NCBI GenBank assembly: GCA_030323885.1
Contig: CM059199.1
Location: 37,456,590 to 37,520,589 of the forward strand
Length of the DNA: 64,000 bases
From: Branchipolynoe longqiensis
Taxonomy: Eukaryota > Annelida > Polychaeta > Phyllodocida > Polynoidae
Reading direction: 5' to 3'
Shown here: one piece after another, positions 1 through 9,017 of the stretch
How positions within the stretch are numbered: position 1 is the stretch's first letter
Layout: each line of letters opens with the position of its first letter
The notes under the pieces: model-generated
Databases searched by the model: none
Told to the model about the DNA's origin: nothing
What the model saw: the letters and a program-made list of their open reading frames with translations, nothing else
Program-made: the position numbers and the translations under genes

Positions 1-142
1 GAACAATTATCTGTATGTTTAAGCTGCAGGGAATGGCTCTCTGAGTAGAGCACTCGCTTCCTGTGCCAGAGCTCGTGAGATCAATACCCGGCTGAGTCAA
101 ACCAAAGGCTACCAAGATTGATACCTTGTCTGGTTGGTTCAT

Positions 143-485
143 TGGTTGTTGAGTTTTATGTCCTAGCAATATCTAAGGTCATATCATGATGGGTACCGAC
201 TTGTGGCAGTGCGCACTCATGGTGACTTTATAGTGCTGCCCAACTGGGAGAGCAGGCTACCAGCATCATGACCCGATATCCCACTCAGTCACATTATCCT
301 GACACTGAGCAAACCAATCCTTGTCCGATCGTAATAATGCCGAGCACCAGGCTATGTAGTGACAAGTATCAATTGTGTAAGTCATTGGTTTGACTCGACT
401 AGGGTTCGAACACATGGGTTCGAATCCCACGATCTACCAAAACGGGAGACGGACGCTCAACTCATTAAGCCACCTCGTCTGGTTG
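143..485 (-). mobile_element. SINE S1 copy, near full length
   Basis: S1 is the commonest repeat here. Read on the minus strand, it has a tRNA-like head with an A-box (tggccgaatgag-type) and a B-box (ggttcgaaccc-type). The body contains the word 'cactgagtgggatat', and the end is 'gttgctaggacgtaaaac' followed by an ACA/CAA tail. In this copy the tail end is at about 143-185 and the tRNA-like head at about 400-485. A degraded plus-strand fragment of the same family follows at about 492-605. Confidence 0.8.
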
Positions 486-707
486 ATAGCTTGTCTGGAA
501 TTTTGCATTAGTAGGATAAAGCAAGGACTTGAGTACTCAGTGGCACGATATACTATGACTGACTGACATACTGGGTCATGGTGGCGATGGGCACAAGATC
601 CCAGTATGGAAGGATTGCAAATAATAAAACGGTAGGTAATCAATGAAAATATTTCTTAACAAGATTAATAATTCCTGAAAGTGGAAAGCCAGACTTGGCC
701 TCTGTTA

Positions 708-925
708 GACCAGATAGCCGAAAGAGTTGAGCATCCACCTTCCATTTTGGTAGGTCATGAGATTCCAACCGGTGATGTCGAACCCTGGCCAAGTCAAACC
801 GATGAGTTAACAATTTATACTTGTCGCCACCTGGCCTGTCACTCGGCATTTCTGAGATAGGGCAAAGAGCAGTTGAATGAGGAAGACCAATTGTACATGA
901 TTGAACTTTCCCCTGCTTAAAGTTG
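708..925 (+). mobile_element. S1-variant SINE with a different 3' end
   Basis: The tRNA-like head starts at about 708 ('accagatagccgaaagagt'). The S1 body is followed not by the usual 'gacgtaaaac' tail but by 'gttgaatgaggaagaccaat' and a 'cccctgcttaaa' end. The same alternative end recurs at 41025-41075, so it is a subfamily and not a private deletion. Confidence 0.6.
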
Positions 926-1149
926 CATTGTCCGATTAAATTTCAGATTTTTTAAACCAAAGCACTCACCTAGATTTGATGGGATCCTGTTCAATTATTG
1001 TATTGGGGATATTGCTGTATAAGATCAGTGTTAGCGCATTAGTTAAACAGTTTCCATATGTTCTTCCCCCAGTATTTGCTAGCTTGTTGTTGTTCCTGGG
1101 TTTCCTTTTGATAATATAGACAGGTCATTGATATTGTGTTTCTAGTTAA

Positions 1150-1806
1150 CTTAAGTTGCATAGCCCAATAAAAGCATTAAACTTTCAAAACCTTATCTAG
1201 ATTATAACCTACATAATCCAATTTAGATACTGCTGCACTTATTGAGCATTTCTTTCTACATAATCAATCAATCAATAGTTCCATCCTCTAGTCGAGGGTT
1301 GGATGCAATGGTTCTCCACTTGTCCCGATGTTGTGCTGTTCTGATAGACTGTGAATAATTCAAACCTGTCCACTGTGAAATATTTGTAAACCATGATGTT
1401 CTTGGTCCTCCCTCTCCCTCTGCTGCCATTCACCTTCCCTTCCAACAATGTACGGTATATTGAACTCTGACGAATGATGTGGCCAAAATAAATAAGTTTC
1501 TTTGTCTGTATAGTGGCAAACAAGCTTTTCTTATTTTTAATTTTTCTGAGAACTTCTGAGCTCTACATAATAGGGTTTACTAAATCAATTTAACAGAATC
1601 TGTTACTGCTAAAGCCTATGGGATCAGGGTTTTGGCAAGCATGCCAGAATTAATTTTCCTGGATTATACTTCAAATATCTCCCTAGTTAGTCGTTTTAAA
1701 TCAAAGTTACTTCAAACTACAGTAAGGTAGATTGTAACGATCAACTTAATATATTTATCTCAGAAAATTGCAAAAAAAAACTTAAAAGCATCGGACTATG
1801 CAAATT
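1150..1806. mobile_element. M1 MITE, interrupted by a LINE fragment
   Basis: M1 elements are non-coding, about 350 bp, with inverted ends of the type GTTGCATAGTCCGATG / CATCGGACTATGCAAC and a conserved internal word 'ttttggcaagcatgcc'. The left end is at about 1151 (diverged) and the right end at about 1788-1806. The copy is split by the LINE piece at about 1265-1560. No transposase is encoded. Confidence 0.7.
1265..1560 (-). mobile_element. 5'-truncated LINE 3' end (reverse transcriptase C-terminus)
   Basis: On the minus strand, 1523-1272 encodes the extreme C-terminus of a non-LTR retrotransposon polyprotein. It has the pattern LIYFGHIIRQSSIYRTLLEG followed by GKVNGSRGRGR, a motif seen downstream of the RT domain in many animal LINEs (RxGRGR linker, then a conserved Trp region, here degraded). 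After the stop comes a short 3' UTR and an (ATTG)n tail at 1265-1277. A 10-bp word 'tctacataat' flanks the insert inside the M1 element (about 1254-1263 and 1561-1570), consistent with a target-site duplication. It is a dead 5'-truncated copy, and the clade is not resolved. Confidence 0.7.
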
Positions 1807-1847
1807 TAGGGACTCCTGTTTGAGTGCAATATCTGATGTTAGTAAAG

Positions 1848-2174
1848 GCTAAATCGACTTGTAACTTCACTCAGAAATATAAGGTTATGTATCCATATCC
1901 TGTTCCCTTGTTCCGTGTTCCCTTGTGACCACACAGACAATGAACATGTTCATTCTCTATCTTTCCAGTCAGTACGTCACATGTGCCATGCACAAGGCCA
2001 TACGGTCCCTTGGTCCAACCTATGGGAACCTCCACTAAGCAAAACACAGGGTCATTATCTGTGTGGCACGTCACAAGGTCACAAGCGAACATGGAACAAG
2101 GGAACACGCCACAAGGGAACAGTTAATGGATACGCAACCTTATATTTCTGAGTGAAGTCGCACGTCGATTTAGC
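1848..2174. mobile_element. TIR element with about 47-bp arms (MITE)
   Basis: The left arm 1848-1894 (gctaaatcgac...) and the right arm 2127-2174 are reverse complements over about 47 bp with a few mismatches. The shared core is 'cactcagaaatataaggtt'. The interior is non-coding. A partial extra copy of the arm follows at about 2190-2210 ('tatggatacacagccttat'). Confidence 0.7.
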
Positions 2175-2518
2175 GTTTATGTCTATGGATACACAGCCTT
2201 ATAATCCGAATAGGTTTGCAGCAATACAGAATGCATAGTCATCGCCTAGAGTATACACAATCATTGACTGCCAGTAAAATTACCCCGGGTATCGGTGAGT
2301 ATATATATCACTCCATCCCTCTATACCCACATAACCCTACCCCCCCCCCCCCCCCACCACTACCATCTGGTTCTGATCTGATAAGTTTCTGCATGATGCG
2401 TCTCGCGTCTGAAACCTACAGTTTCATCATGTTCACTTAGGTCACATAACTCCAGCTCCTGATCTCCAGTTCTGATACAGTAAGTGAGCTTCTTTGCTTA
2501 CTTTCATGCCTTACCTAA
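2175..2518. other. No recognised gene; poly-C tract
   Basis: This stretch shows no coding signal and no family seen elsewhere in the window. It holds a run of about 17 C at 2340-2356. Confidence 0.5.
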
Positions 2519-3089
2519 TGCTGCAGTCACACTACGACGCTTCTCTCCAACACGCGTCGACGTGTGTCACTTTTTGGCGAGACGTCGGGAAGTGTTATGC
2601 GCGCGTTACGCGCATGTCGGTACACGTTCATGGAGGTCGACGGTCGGCGATGAACGCCGGCGCGCGTCGTGGGGCGTCCAAAGTTTTGTGCAAGCACAAA
2701 ACTTTCGACGACCGACAACGCGCGTCAACACGCGGGTTCCAATATTATGGCGACGTCAGAAGCACATCGACATCGCTGGAATAACGTTATGCAAATGCTA
2801 GGCAGACGCCACGCGCACGGGAGGGTTGTTCGCACACGTTGCGCCAAACTGGGGCATTGTTGTTTTACGCCCTAGCAACATCTAAGGTCATATGAAGACG
2901 TTGCGCCAAACTTCTTCTTTTTTTTTTTCTGCACGCATCGACACACGTTGGCCGCGCGCTACTAACACACTGAGCTGACGCCAAACTTTTTCCTAACACC
3001 ACCGAAAAGTTGGACGTGTCTCGACGAGTACAACTTATTTTGCGTGGTGGCGGCATGCCAGCGAGAAGCGTCGTAGTGTGACTGCAGCA
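2519..3089. mobile_element. P-family TIR element, copy 1 (Harbinger-like ends)
   Basis: The 27-bp ends 2519-2545 and 3063-3089 are perfect reverse complements (tgctgcagtcacactacgac...). TAA precedes the left end and TAA lies one base after the right end, consistent with the TWA duplications of PIF/Harbinger elements. The interior is non-coding and packed with acg/gcgcg words in both orientations. It contains a hairpin (2680-2690 with 2695-2705) and a stray S1 tail at 2858-2897. No transposase is present. Confidence 0.7.
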
Positions 3090-3230
3090 ATAAAGGGCGT
3101 GTAATGCAACCGAAGCAACTTTACCAATTCACAAATATTATGATCCAATATGATCACTTCTAGACCTATTATTAGAGATAGACATATTTTATTCACAATT
3201 TTCATACACAATATACAAATATAAATTAAA

Positions 3231-3583
3231 GTTGCATAGTCCGATGGTTTTGAGTTTCTGTAATTTTTCTGAGATAAATATATTAGATCGATCACTAGTA
3301 TCTTCTTTACATTAGCTTAAAGTTACTTTTATTTTAAATGGTAAACTTTTTAGATATTTGAAGTGCAAACAAGGAAAATTAGTTTTGGCAAGCTTGCCAA
3401 AACTCTGACACCATAGACCTCTACAGTAACATGTTCTATTAAATTGACTCAGTATTGCCTTCTAGGCAGAATCAAATGTTCAATAAGTGATTCAGTATCT
3501 AAGTTAGATATGTAAAAATCAAATCTAGATAACTGTTTTGGTTTTGAAAATTTCATATTTCATCGGACTATGCAACTACAAGC
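3231..3583. mobile_element. M1 MITE, complete
   Basis: Left end 'gttgcatagtccgatgg' at about 3233 and right end 'catcggactatgcaac' at about 3565-3581. The internal 'gttttggcaagcttgccaa' palindrome is present. Non-coding. Confidence 0.8.
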
Positions 3584-3629
3584 TGTCGGAATACATGGTT
3601 AAATCACGTACGGCATATATGGTTAAATC

Positions 3630-3968
3630 ACGGTTGGTTGTTGGAGTTTTACGTCCTGGCAACATCTAAGGTCATATCAGGATGGATACCGACTTGCGAC
3701 AGTGTGCACTTGTGGTGACTTTATAGTTCTGCCCACTGAGAGACTAGGCCACCAGCACCATTGCCTGATATCCCACTCAGTCACATTATCTTGACACTGA
3801 GACAAACCAGTCCTTGCCCTATCTTAATAATGCCGAGGGCCTGGCTAGGAAGTGACAAGTATAAATTTTTAAATCGTTGGTTTGACTCGACCAGCATTCA
3901 AACTTGAATCCCATGATCTACAAACATTGGAAACAGACGCTCAACTCATTTGGCCATCCTGTCTGGTT
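3630..3968 (-). mobile_element. SINE S1 copy
   Basis: The tail 'ggagttttacgtcctggcaa' is at 3643 and the tRNA-like head ends with 'catcctgtctggtt' at about 3966. Full length on the minus strand. Confidence 0.8.
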
Positions 3969-4020
3969 AGACCAGATCTTTTACCAAAGGGACTGCGACG
4001 ACACGACGGCGCCTGATGGT

Positions 4021-4039
4021 CGGGGGGGGGGGGGGGGAG
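4021..4039. repeat. Poly-G tract
   Basis: An almost pure G run (about 17 G) in otherwise unremarkable sequence between two S1 copies. Confidence 0.9.
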
Positions 4040-4107
4040 GCCGTCTAAGCCGTCATACTTCTGATAGTGTCTTCTATATGATTAGTTTGACTAGAGGCCC
4101 GGGTTCG

Positions 4108-4462
4108 AATCTCCGTTTCGTTGTTGTTGTTTGTTGTTGTTTTACGTCCTAGCAACATCTAAGGTCATATCAGGTCGGGTACCGACTTGTGACAGTGCGC
4201 ACTCATGGCGACTTTATAGTGCTGTCCCACTGGGAAACCAGGCCGCTGGCACCATGACCTGGTATCCCACTCAGTCACATTATCCTGACACTGAGCACAC
4301 CAGTCCTTGCCCTGTCCTAATAATGCCAAGCGCCTGGCTAGGAAGCAACAAGTATAAATTTTTAAGTTATTGGTTTGACTCGACCAGGGTTCGAACGCAC
4401 GACCCCACGATCTACCAACACGGGAGACGGGCGCTCTAACTCATTTGGCCATCCCATCTGCT
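4108..4462 (-). mobile_element. SINE S1 copy
   Basis: The (gtt)n tail and 'ttttacgtcctagcaacatc' are at about 4120-4160, and the head ends at 'ggccatcccatctgc'. A partial second head duplicate ('tcattcggccatcctat') follows at about 4498-4520. Confidence 0.8.
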
Positions 4463-4789
4463 ACGACCTGCCCAAACGAGAAGCATGCGTTCTGAACTCA
4501 TTCGGCCATCCTATTTGGTCACCCTATTTCAGTCGGCCTGGTTTGGTCATCCACTATCAGCTTCGTCACCACCACGCATTGGAGACAGATAACTCGGTTC
4601 TGTTAAAGAGAAAGCCACCATAAAATGGTGTTCGGTTGGAGGATGTGATGCAAACTGAGCAAATCTGATTCTCTATCCACGCTTCTGAAACCATTTCTCA
4701 AAGAACACGATTTAGTGTTTCTTTCTTTCCCTTACATAACAGGAAACAAGATCGGGAAAATATCGACATAACTCAGACTTGCAATGGCT
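4463..4789. other. No recognised feature
   Basis: Apart from the partial S1 head repeat near 4500-4520, this stretch shows no open frame of note and no repeat family seen elsewhere in the window. Confidence 0.4.
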
Positions 4790-5016
4790 GAAACTGAACC
4801 AATAACTTATCAAATTGATACTTGTCGCTTCCTACTATCCTAGCCTGGCACTTGGTATTAATAGGATAGAGCAAGAACTGGTCAGCTGAGTGTCAGGATA
4901 ATGTGACTGAGGGGGATATTGGGTCATGGTGCCTGCGGGCTGATTTCCCAGTGGGGCAGCACTAAAAAGTTGACATGAGAGTGCACTGTCACAAGTCGGT
5001 ACCCGTCCTGATATGA
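4790..5016 (+). mobile_element. SINE S1, head-truncated
   Basis: Plus-strand S1 body from 'caataacttatcaaattgat' to 'cccgtcctgatatgac'. The tRNA-like head and the A-rich tail are missing. Confidence 0.7.
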
Positions 5017-5154
5017 CTCAGACTTGCAATGACTGAAACTGAATCTGGCTCCTAACTTGGGATGCGAGGGTTTGCCCCTGCAAGCCCTATCCTTCACAAT
5101 AGACGTATTACACGTGACGTCAGCATAGATAATTAGGTGTGTGCGCGCGCAACT

Positions 5155-5654
5155 NNNNNNNNNNNNNNNNNNNNNNNNNNNNNNNNNNNNNNNNNNNNNN
5201 NNNNNNNNNNNNNNNNNNNNNNNNNNNNNNNNNNNNNNNNNNNNNNNNNNNNNNNNNNNNNNNNNNNNNNNNNNNNNNNNNNNNNNNNNNNNNNNNNNNN
5301 NNNNNNNNNNNNNNNNNNNNNNNNNNNNNNNNNNNNNNNNNNNNNNNNNNNNNNNNNNNNNNNNNNNNNNNNNNNNNNNNNNNNNNNNNNNNNNNNNNNN
5401 NNNNNNNNNNNNNNNNNNNNNNNNNNNNNNNNNNNNNNNNNNNNNNNNNNNNNNNNNNNNNNNNNNNNNNNNNNNNNNNNNNNNNNNNNNNNNNNNNNNN
5501 NNNNNNNNNNNNNNNNNNNNNNNNNNNNNNNNNNNNNNNNNNNNNNNNNNNNNNNNNNNNNNNNNNNNNNNNNNNNNNNNNNNNNNNNNNNNNNNNNNNN
5601 NNNNNNNNNNNNNNNNNNNNNNNNNNNNNNNNNNNNNNNNNNNNNNNNNNNNNN
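5155..5654. other. Assembly gap (500 N)
   Basis: A run of exactly 500 N. It ends inside the reading frame of retroelement copy 1, so it hides that element's 5' repeat (A1), any gag-like frame and the N-terminal part of the RT frame. The true length is probably unknown. Confidence 0.99.
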
Positions 5655-5656
5655 CC

Positions 5657-7498
5657 CGCCCCCACAACCACCTCCACCCTCCCTCCTTAGACGAGCCCAC
5701 CGTCGATGTCATCGACCCCGTCCTCCAAGCCACCCTCCCCGCAGCACCCACCTGCGGCCCCACCCCCGCCCTGTACCGGCCCACCATACTCGCCTCCTGG
5801 CCCCACACCTCCGGCGAGGCGTGGGAGCGCTACCCTGCCCTCCGCCACACCTACACCGCCCTCCGGGAAGCGGGCCTCCCTAATTTTTTGGCCGCCCGCA
5901 TCCCCCTCCCCTCAGGCCTCAACATCCCTGCCTGGCGGTCCCGCCTCCGAGACTACCCCGACCACGCCGTCCTGGACCTCCTCGAGTTCGGCTTCCCCGC
6001 AAATTACTCTGCCCCTACCCTCCCCCGCCCTTCATTCACCAACCACCGTGAGCCACCGGAATGCCTCCCTCACATCCAGGCCTTCATTAAAACAGAGCTG
6101 GCCCTCGGCGCCCTCATCGGCCCCTTCCACGTTCCTCCCTTCTCCCCCTGGACCCAGGTCTCGCCCATGATGACCCGCCCCAAGTCCGACCCTGGTAAGA
6201 GGCGGGTCATCGTGGATCTCTCTTACCCCCGAGGTGCCAGCGTCAACTCCGGCATCCCCCGACGCGAATACCTCGGGGAGCCCCATACCTACAGCCTCCC
6301 GTCCGTCGCCGACGTGGGCCGCCGCCTCATATCCGAGGGCGTAGGGGCCTACGCCTGGTCGGCGGACATATCCCGGGCCTACCGGCAGCTCCGGGCCGAC
6401 CCCCTCTCCTGCGCCCTCTTCGGGATAGCCCTGGACGGGGCCACCTACATCGACCTCACCCTCCCCTTCGGCTGCCGCTCCTCGGGCGCGGCCTGCGTCC
6501 GCGTCACCTCGGCGGTGGCCTGGATCCTTCGGCGCGAGGGGTTCCACGCCCTCGTGTACGTCGATGACTTCATCGGCTGCGAGGGCTCCTACCTGAGGGC
6601 CTGCAAGGCCTTTGACGCCTTCCTCGCCCTCACCACAGCCCTCGGCCTCGACGTGGCGCCCGGAAAGTGTCACCCGCCCGCTGTCCGCCTCCTCTGGCTC
6701 GGCTTTGCCCTCGACAGCGAGGCCATGACCATCCGGGTCGCCCCCGATAAGATCCAGGCCCTCGTCGACGATTGCGAGGCCCGCGTCGCCCGCCCCACCC
6801 TCGGGAAGCAGGAGCTCCAGAGTCTCCTGGGGCGCCTAAACCACGTGAGCAGCTGCGTACTCCCCGGCCGGAAATTCATGGCCCGGCTCCTCGGGGCGCT
6901 GCGCAGCTGCCTCGGGGCCCCAACCCTCACCCTCACCGACGACGCCCTCCGGGACCTGAAATGGTTTGCCGCCTACGGACGCATCTCTAACGGTCTCCAC
7001 CTCCTCCGCGCGCCCGAGGACCGTCGTTGGGTGATTGAGTGCGACTCCTGCCTTACCGGGGGTGGGGCCTTCTCCCCGACCCATTACTACGCCCGAGGGT
7101 ACTCCAAGGCTTTCCGGGCGCGCTTCCCGACCATCCATGAGCTCGAGGCGGTCAACCTCGTCATGGCCCTTCGCGCCCTCTTGCCCGGGGACGCGGCAGG
7201 GGCCACGGTCATAGTCAACGCTGACAACATGGCCTCCGCCCTCGCGCTCGAGTCGGGGCGCGCCCGAGACGCCACCCTCGGGACATGCGCGCGGGAGCTC
7301 TGGCTGATCGCGGCCACGGGCTCCTTCGACCTACGCATCATTCACAAGCCCGGGGCGGACCTCCTCCTCGCCGATGCCCTCAGCCGCGCCCACCTACCAG
7401 GCCCCTGGGAGGCGACAGCCCGCCGCGAGGTGGCCCGCCTCGGGCTTCTCCCCACCAGCATCACCCATGACGCTTTCCCCTTCTACCCCGGCCTTTAG
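5657..7498 (+). CDS. Reverse transcriptase-RNase H polyprotein of copy 1 (5' end in gap)
   Basis: 613 codons are visible, uninterrupted, to TAG at 7496-7498; the start is hidden by the gap. The N-terminal region has the family block GLPNFLAARIPLPSGLNIP and then VPPFSPWTQVSP before the palm. RT motif A is ADISRAYRQL with its catalytic Asp codon at 6365. Motif B is around LPFGCRSSGAAC. Motif C is YVDD at 6557-6568. RNase H follows with the expected acidic residues: Asp 7043 (ECDSC), Glu 7139 or 7145 (HELEAVN), Asp 7223 (NADNMAS) and Asp 7373 (LADALSR). This enzyme would copy the element RNA into DNA and remove the RNA strand. No methyltransferase follows RNase H. Codons end overwhelmingly in C or G, unlike copy 2. 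The stop overlaps the recombinase frame, which lies in the -1 frame. Confidence 0.9.
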   Translation, partial: RPHNHLHPPSLDEPTVDVIDPVLQATLPAAPTCGPTPALYRPTILASWPHTSGEAWERYPALRHTYTALREAGLPNFLAARIPLPSGLNIPAWRSRLRDYPDHAVLDLLEFGFPANYSAPTLPRPSFTNHREPPECLPHIQAFIKTELALGALIGPFHVPPFSPWTQVSPMMTRPKSDPGKRRVIVDLSYPRGASVNSGIPRREYLGEPHTYSLPSVADVGRRLISEGVGAYAWSADISRAYRQLRADPLSCALFGIALDGATYIDLTLPFGCRSSGAACVRVTSAVAWILRREGFHALVYVDDFIGCEGSYLRACKAFDAFLALTTALGLDVAPGKCHPPAVRLLWLGFALDSEAMTIRVAPDKIQALVDDCEARVARPTLGKQELQSLLGRLNHVSSCVLPGRKFMARLLGALRSCLGAPTLTLTDDALRDLKWFAAYGRISNGLHLLRAPEDRRWVIECDSCLTGGGAFSPTHYYARGYSKAFRARFPTIHELEAVNLVMALRALLPGDAAGATVIVNADNMASALALESGRARDATLGTCARELWLIAATGSFDLRIIHKPGADLLLADALSRAHLPGPWEATARREVARLGLLPTSITHDAFPFYPGL

Positions 7499-8487
7499 GT
7501 TTTCCCCCCGAGGAGGTAGCAGCCGTCTCGCGCTTCCGCGCCGCCTCCCTCGCCCCGGCGACTTGGAGGAACCGTCGTCGCCAGGCCGAGGATTTCGTCG
7601 CCTTCGCGGTGGCCCGAGGTGTGGACCCCCTCGCGCCCACGCCCTTCGACGTTGCCGCCTTCACCGCCGCCCTCTTCCTCCGCAGGCTCGCGCCCGCCTC
7701 CGTGAAGAACTCCGTTTCGGGCGCCCGCTCCTGGGTCGAGGGCGCCGGGGGCCTCACCTCGGGCTTCGACGCCCGCCTGCCCAAGGACGTCTGCCGAGGT
7801 GGGGAACGGGCCTCACACCACGTCCAGCGGCAGGCGCCGCCCCTCTCCCCGCAGCAGCTCACGCTCGTCGTAAACCACCTCGCCCGTGCAGGGGCCGCCT
7901 CCCCCGTCCCTCGGGCCGCCCTCCTCCTCGGGTACTTCGGGATGCTGCGCCAGTCTAATCTGCTGGCCCCAAGTCCCGAGGGTTGGGGCGGTCCCCACAC
8001 CCTGACCCGCGACGATGTCCGCCCCGCGCCCGGGGGCCTCCGCCTGCAGATCAGAAGTTCAAAGACTATCTCAAGCCCCTCGGGCACGGTCGCCCTCTTC
8101 GTCCCGGCCATCCCGGGCTCCGCCCTCTGTCCTGTCGCGGCCTGGCTCGGAGCCACCGCCCTCTGCCCTGCTGCTCCGGACGCACCCGCGTTCATGATGC
8201 CCTCCGGCCGGCCTCTCGACCCGCGCTCCCTCACCGCGCTGCTGCGAGGGGCCCTCGCCGCGCAGGGGGTGCCGCGGCCCGAGGACTTCACCCTTCACAG
8301 CCTCCGGCGGGGGGCCGCCCAGGCTTGCCAGCGCGCCGGGGTCCCTATCACCGACATTATGGCTCAAGGCACCTGGACCTCGGCGGCGGTGCACGCCTAC
8401 GTGCCCCGCCTCGCACCCTCGGGCGCCCCTCGAGCCCTCTCCGCCGTCTTGGTGGAGGGCTCCTCGGCACCCCCCTCAGGCCATTGA
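7471..8487 (+). CDS. Tyrosine recombinase of copy 1
   Basis: The frame is open from just after a TGA at 7468-7470 to TGA at 8485-8487. There is no ATG before 7609, yet the frame already reads as a typical N-terminal core-binding domain from about 7500 (EEVAAVSRFRAASLAPATW). It is therefore probably made by -1 frameshifting from the RT frame or by non-ATG or internal initiation. Catalytic boxes: first Arg at 7948 (GYFGMLRQSNL), HxxR at 8296-8307 (HSLRRGAA), and nucleophile Tyr at 8398 (VHAYVPRL). The C-terminus LVEGSSAPPSGH lies inside repeat B1, so the same peptide reappears as an orphan in B2 (9020-9055). Role: integration of a circular DNA intermediate, replacing an integrase. The length of about 330 residues is normal for this family. 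Confidence 0.88.
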   Translation, partial: RFPLLPRPLGFPPEEVAAVSRFRAASLAPATWRNRRRQAEDFVAFAVARGVDPLAPTPFDVAAFTAALFLRRLAPASVKNSVSGARSWVEGAGGLTSGFDARLPKDVCRGGERASHHVQRQAPPLSPQQLTLVVNHLARAGAASPVPRAALLLGYFGMLRQSNLLAPSPEGWGGPHTLTRDDVRPAPGGLRLQIRSSKTISSPSGTVALFVPAIPGSALCPVAAWLGATALCPAAPDAPAFMMPSGRPLDPRSLTALLRGALAAQGVPRPEDFTLHSLRRGAAQACQRAGVPITDIMAQGTWTSAAVHAYVPRLAPSGAPRALSAVLVEGSSAPPSGH

Positions 8488-8673
8488 CATTGATACCACC
8501 TCAACTCTGATGACCCTTGATACATTCTACCTTTTATTGTCTTACACACATTGTACCTTTTTATCATCTTATTGTCTACCTCATTTGATACTTTGTTTGC
8601 TCTGTTTGTCTGAGAGGCGTGAATAAACGTCTCTTTTCCCACCCCCGCCTTGCTTTCTTCCTTCTCGCGCATC
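8450..8673 (+). repeat. Split direct repeat B1 of copy 1
   Basis: Begins 'tggtggagggctcctcgg' inside the recombinase C-terminus and ends 'ctcgcgcatc'. It carries the recombinase stop codon and an AATAAA poly(A) signal (8622-8627) followed by a T-rich stretch. It is repeated almost exactly at 9018-9242. Confidence 0.93.
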
Positions 8674-8708
8674 GGTCGTAATGCGAAGCATTACGTTTGA
8701 TGCGAGGG
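8664..8708. other. Imperfect palindrome at the B1/A2 junction
   Basis: The inner stem cgtaatgc (8677-8684) pairs with gcattacg (8688-8695) around a GAA loop. The outer stem cgcatc (8668-8673) pairs with gatgcg (8699-8704). The outer left arm is the last six bases of B1 and the outer right arm is in A2, so the palindrome straddles the inferred circle junction. That is the expected position for the recombinase crossover site. The functional role is inferred. Confidence 0.7.
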
Positions 8709-9017
8709 AAGGGAGAGACCCTCCCCCGCCCCGCGTGTCGCGCTGCTTCTCACCTCGGCCGCCGGCGCTCACTCCCCCCCCTCCCCCGCCACTCGCCTTT
8801 GTCCGCGCTGCTCACGCCTCGCGCGACCCCCGCTGCTCGCCACCTCTCACCCTCCCCCCGGCCTGCCAGCATTCGCACCTCCTGCCGCCGCCGTCCCCTT
8901 CCCTCCCTTATAAGGCCGCCGGCGGCCCTCCTCAGGCACTCACCTTCCTGCCGTCTTCCTGCCCGTTTCTTTTTCTCCACCCACCCACCCAACTTTCTCT
9001 TTTTCTCTCCTACCTAC
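8674..9017 (+). repeat. Segment A2 of copy 1 (inferred copy of the 5' repeat A1)
   Basis: GC-rich, C-rich sequence between B1 and B2. By analogy with Ngaro elements it should duplicate the 5' terminal repeat, which here falls in the gap and cannot be compared. It holds a TATA-like word (8908-8914) followed at once by a 14-bp perfect palindrome ggccgccggcggcc (8914-8927), then a pyrimidine-rich leader-like stretch. This suggests the element's promoter region. Confidence 0.65.
8906..8916 (+). promoter_or_regulatory. TATA-like box in A2
   Basis: 'ccttataaggc' in a GC-rich context about 100 bp before B2. If A2 equals A1, the same box would drive element transcription from the 5' end. Inferred from position and sequence only. 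Confidence 0.4.

Noticed and set aside
6032..8394. Long minus-strand and alternate-frame open reading frames across retroelement copy 1
   Set aside because: GC-rich sequence has few stops. These frames are antisense or out of frame to the RT and recombinase and have no domains.
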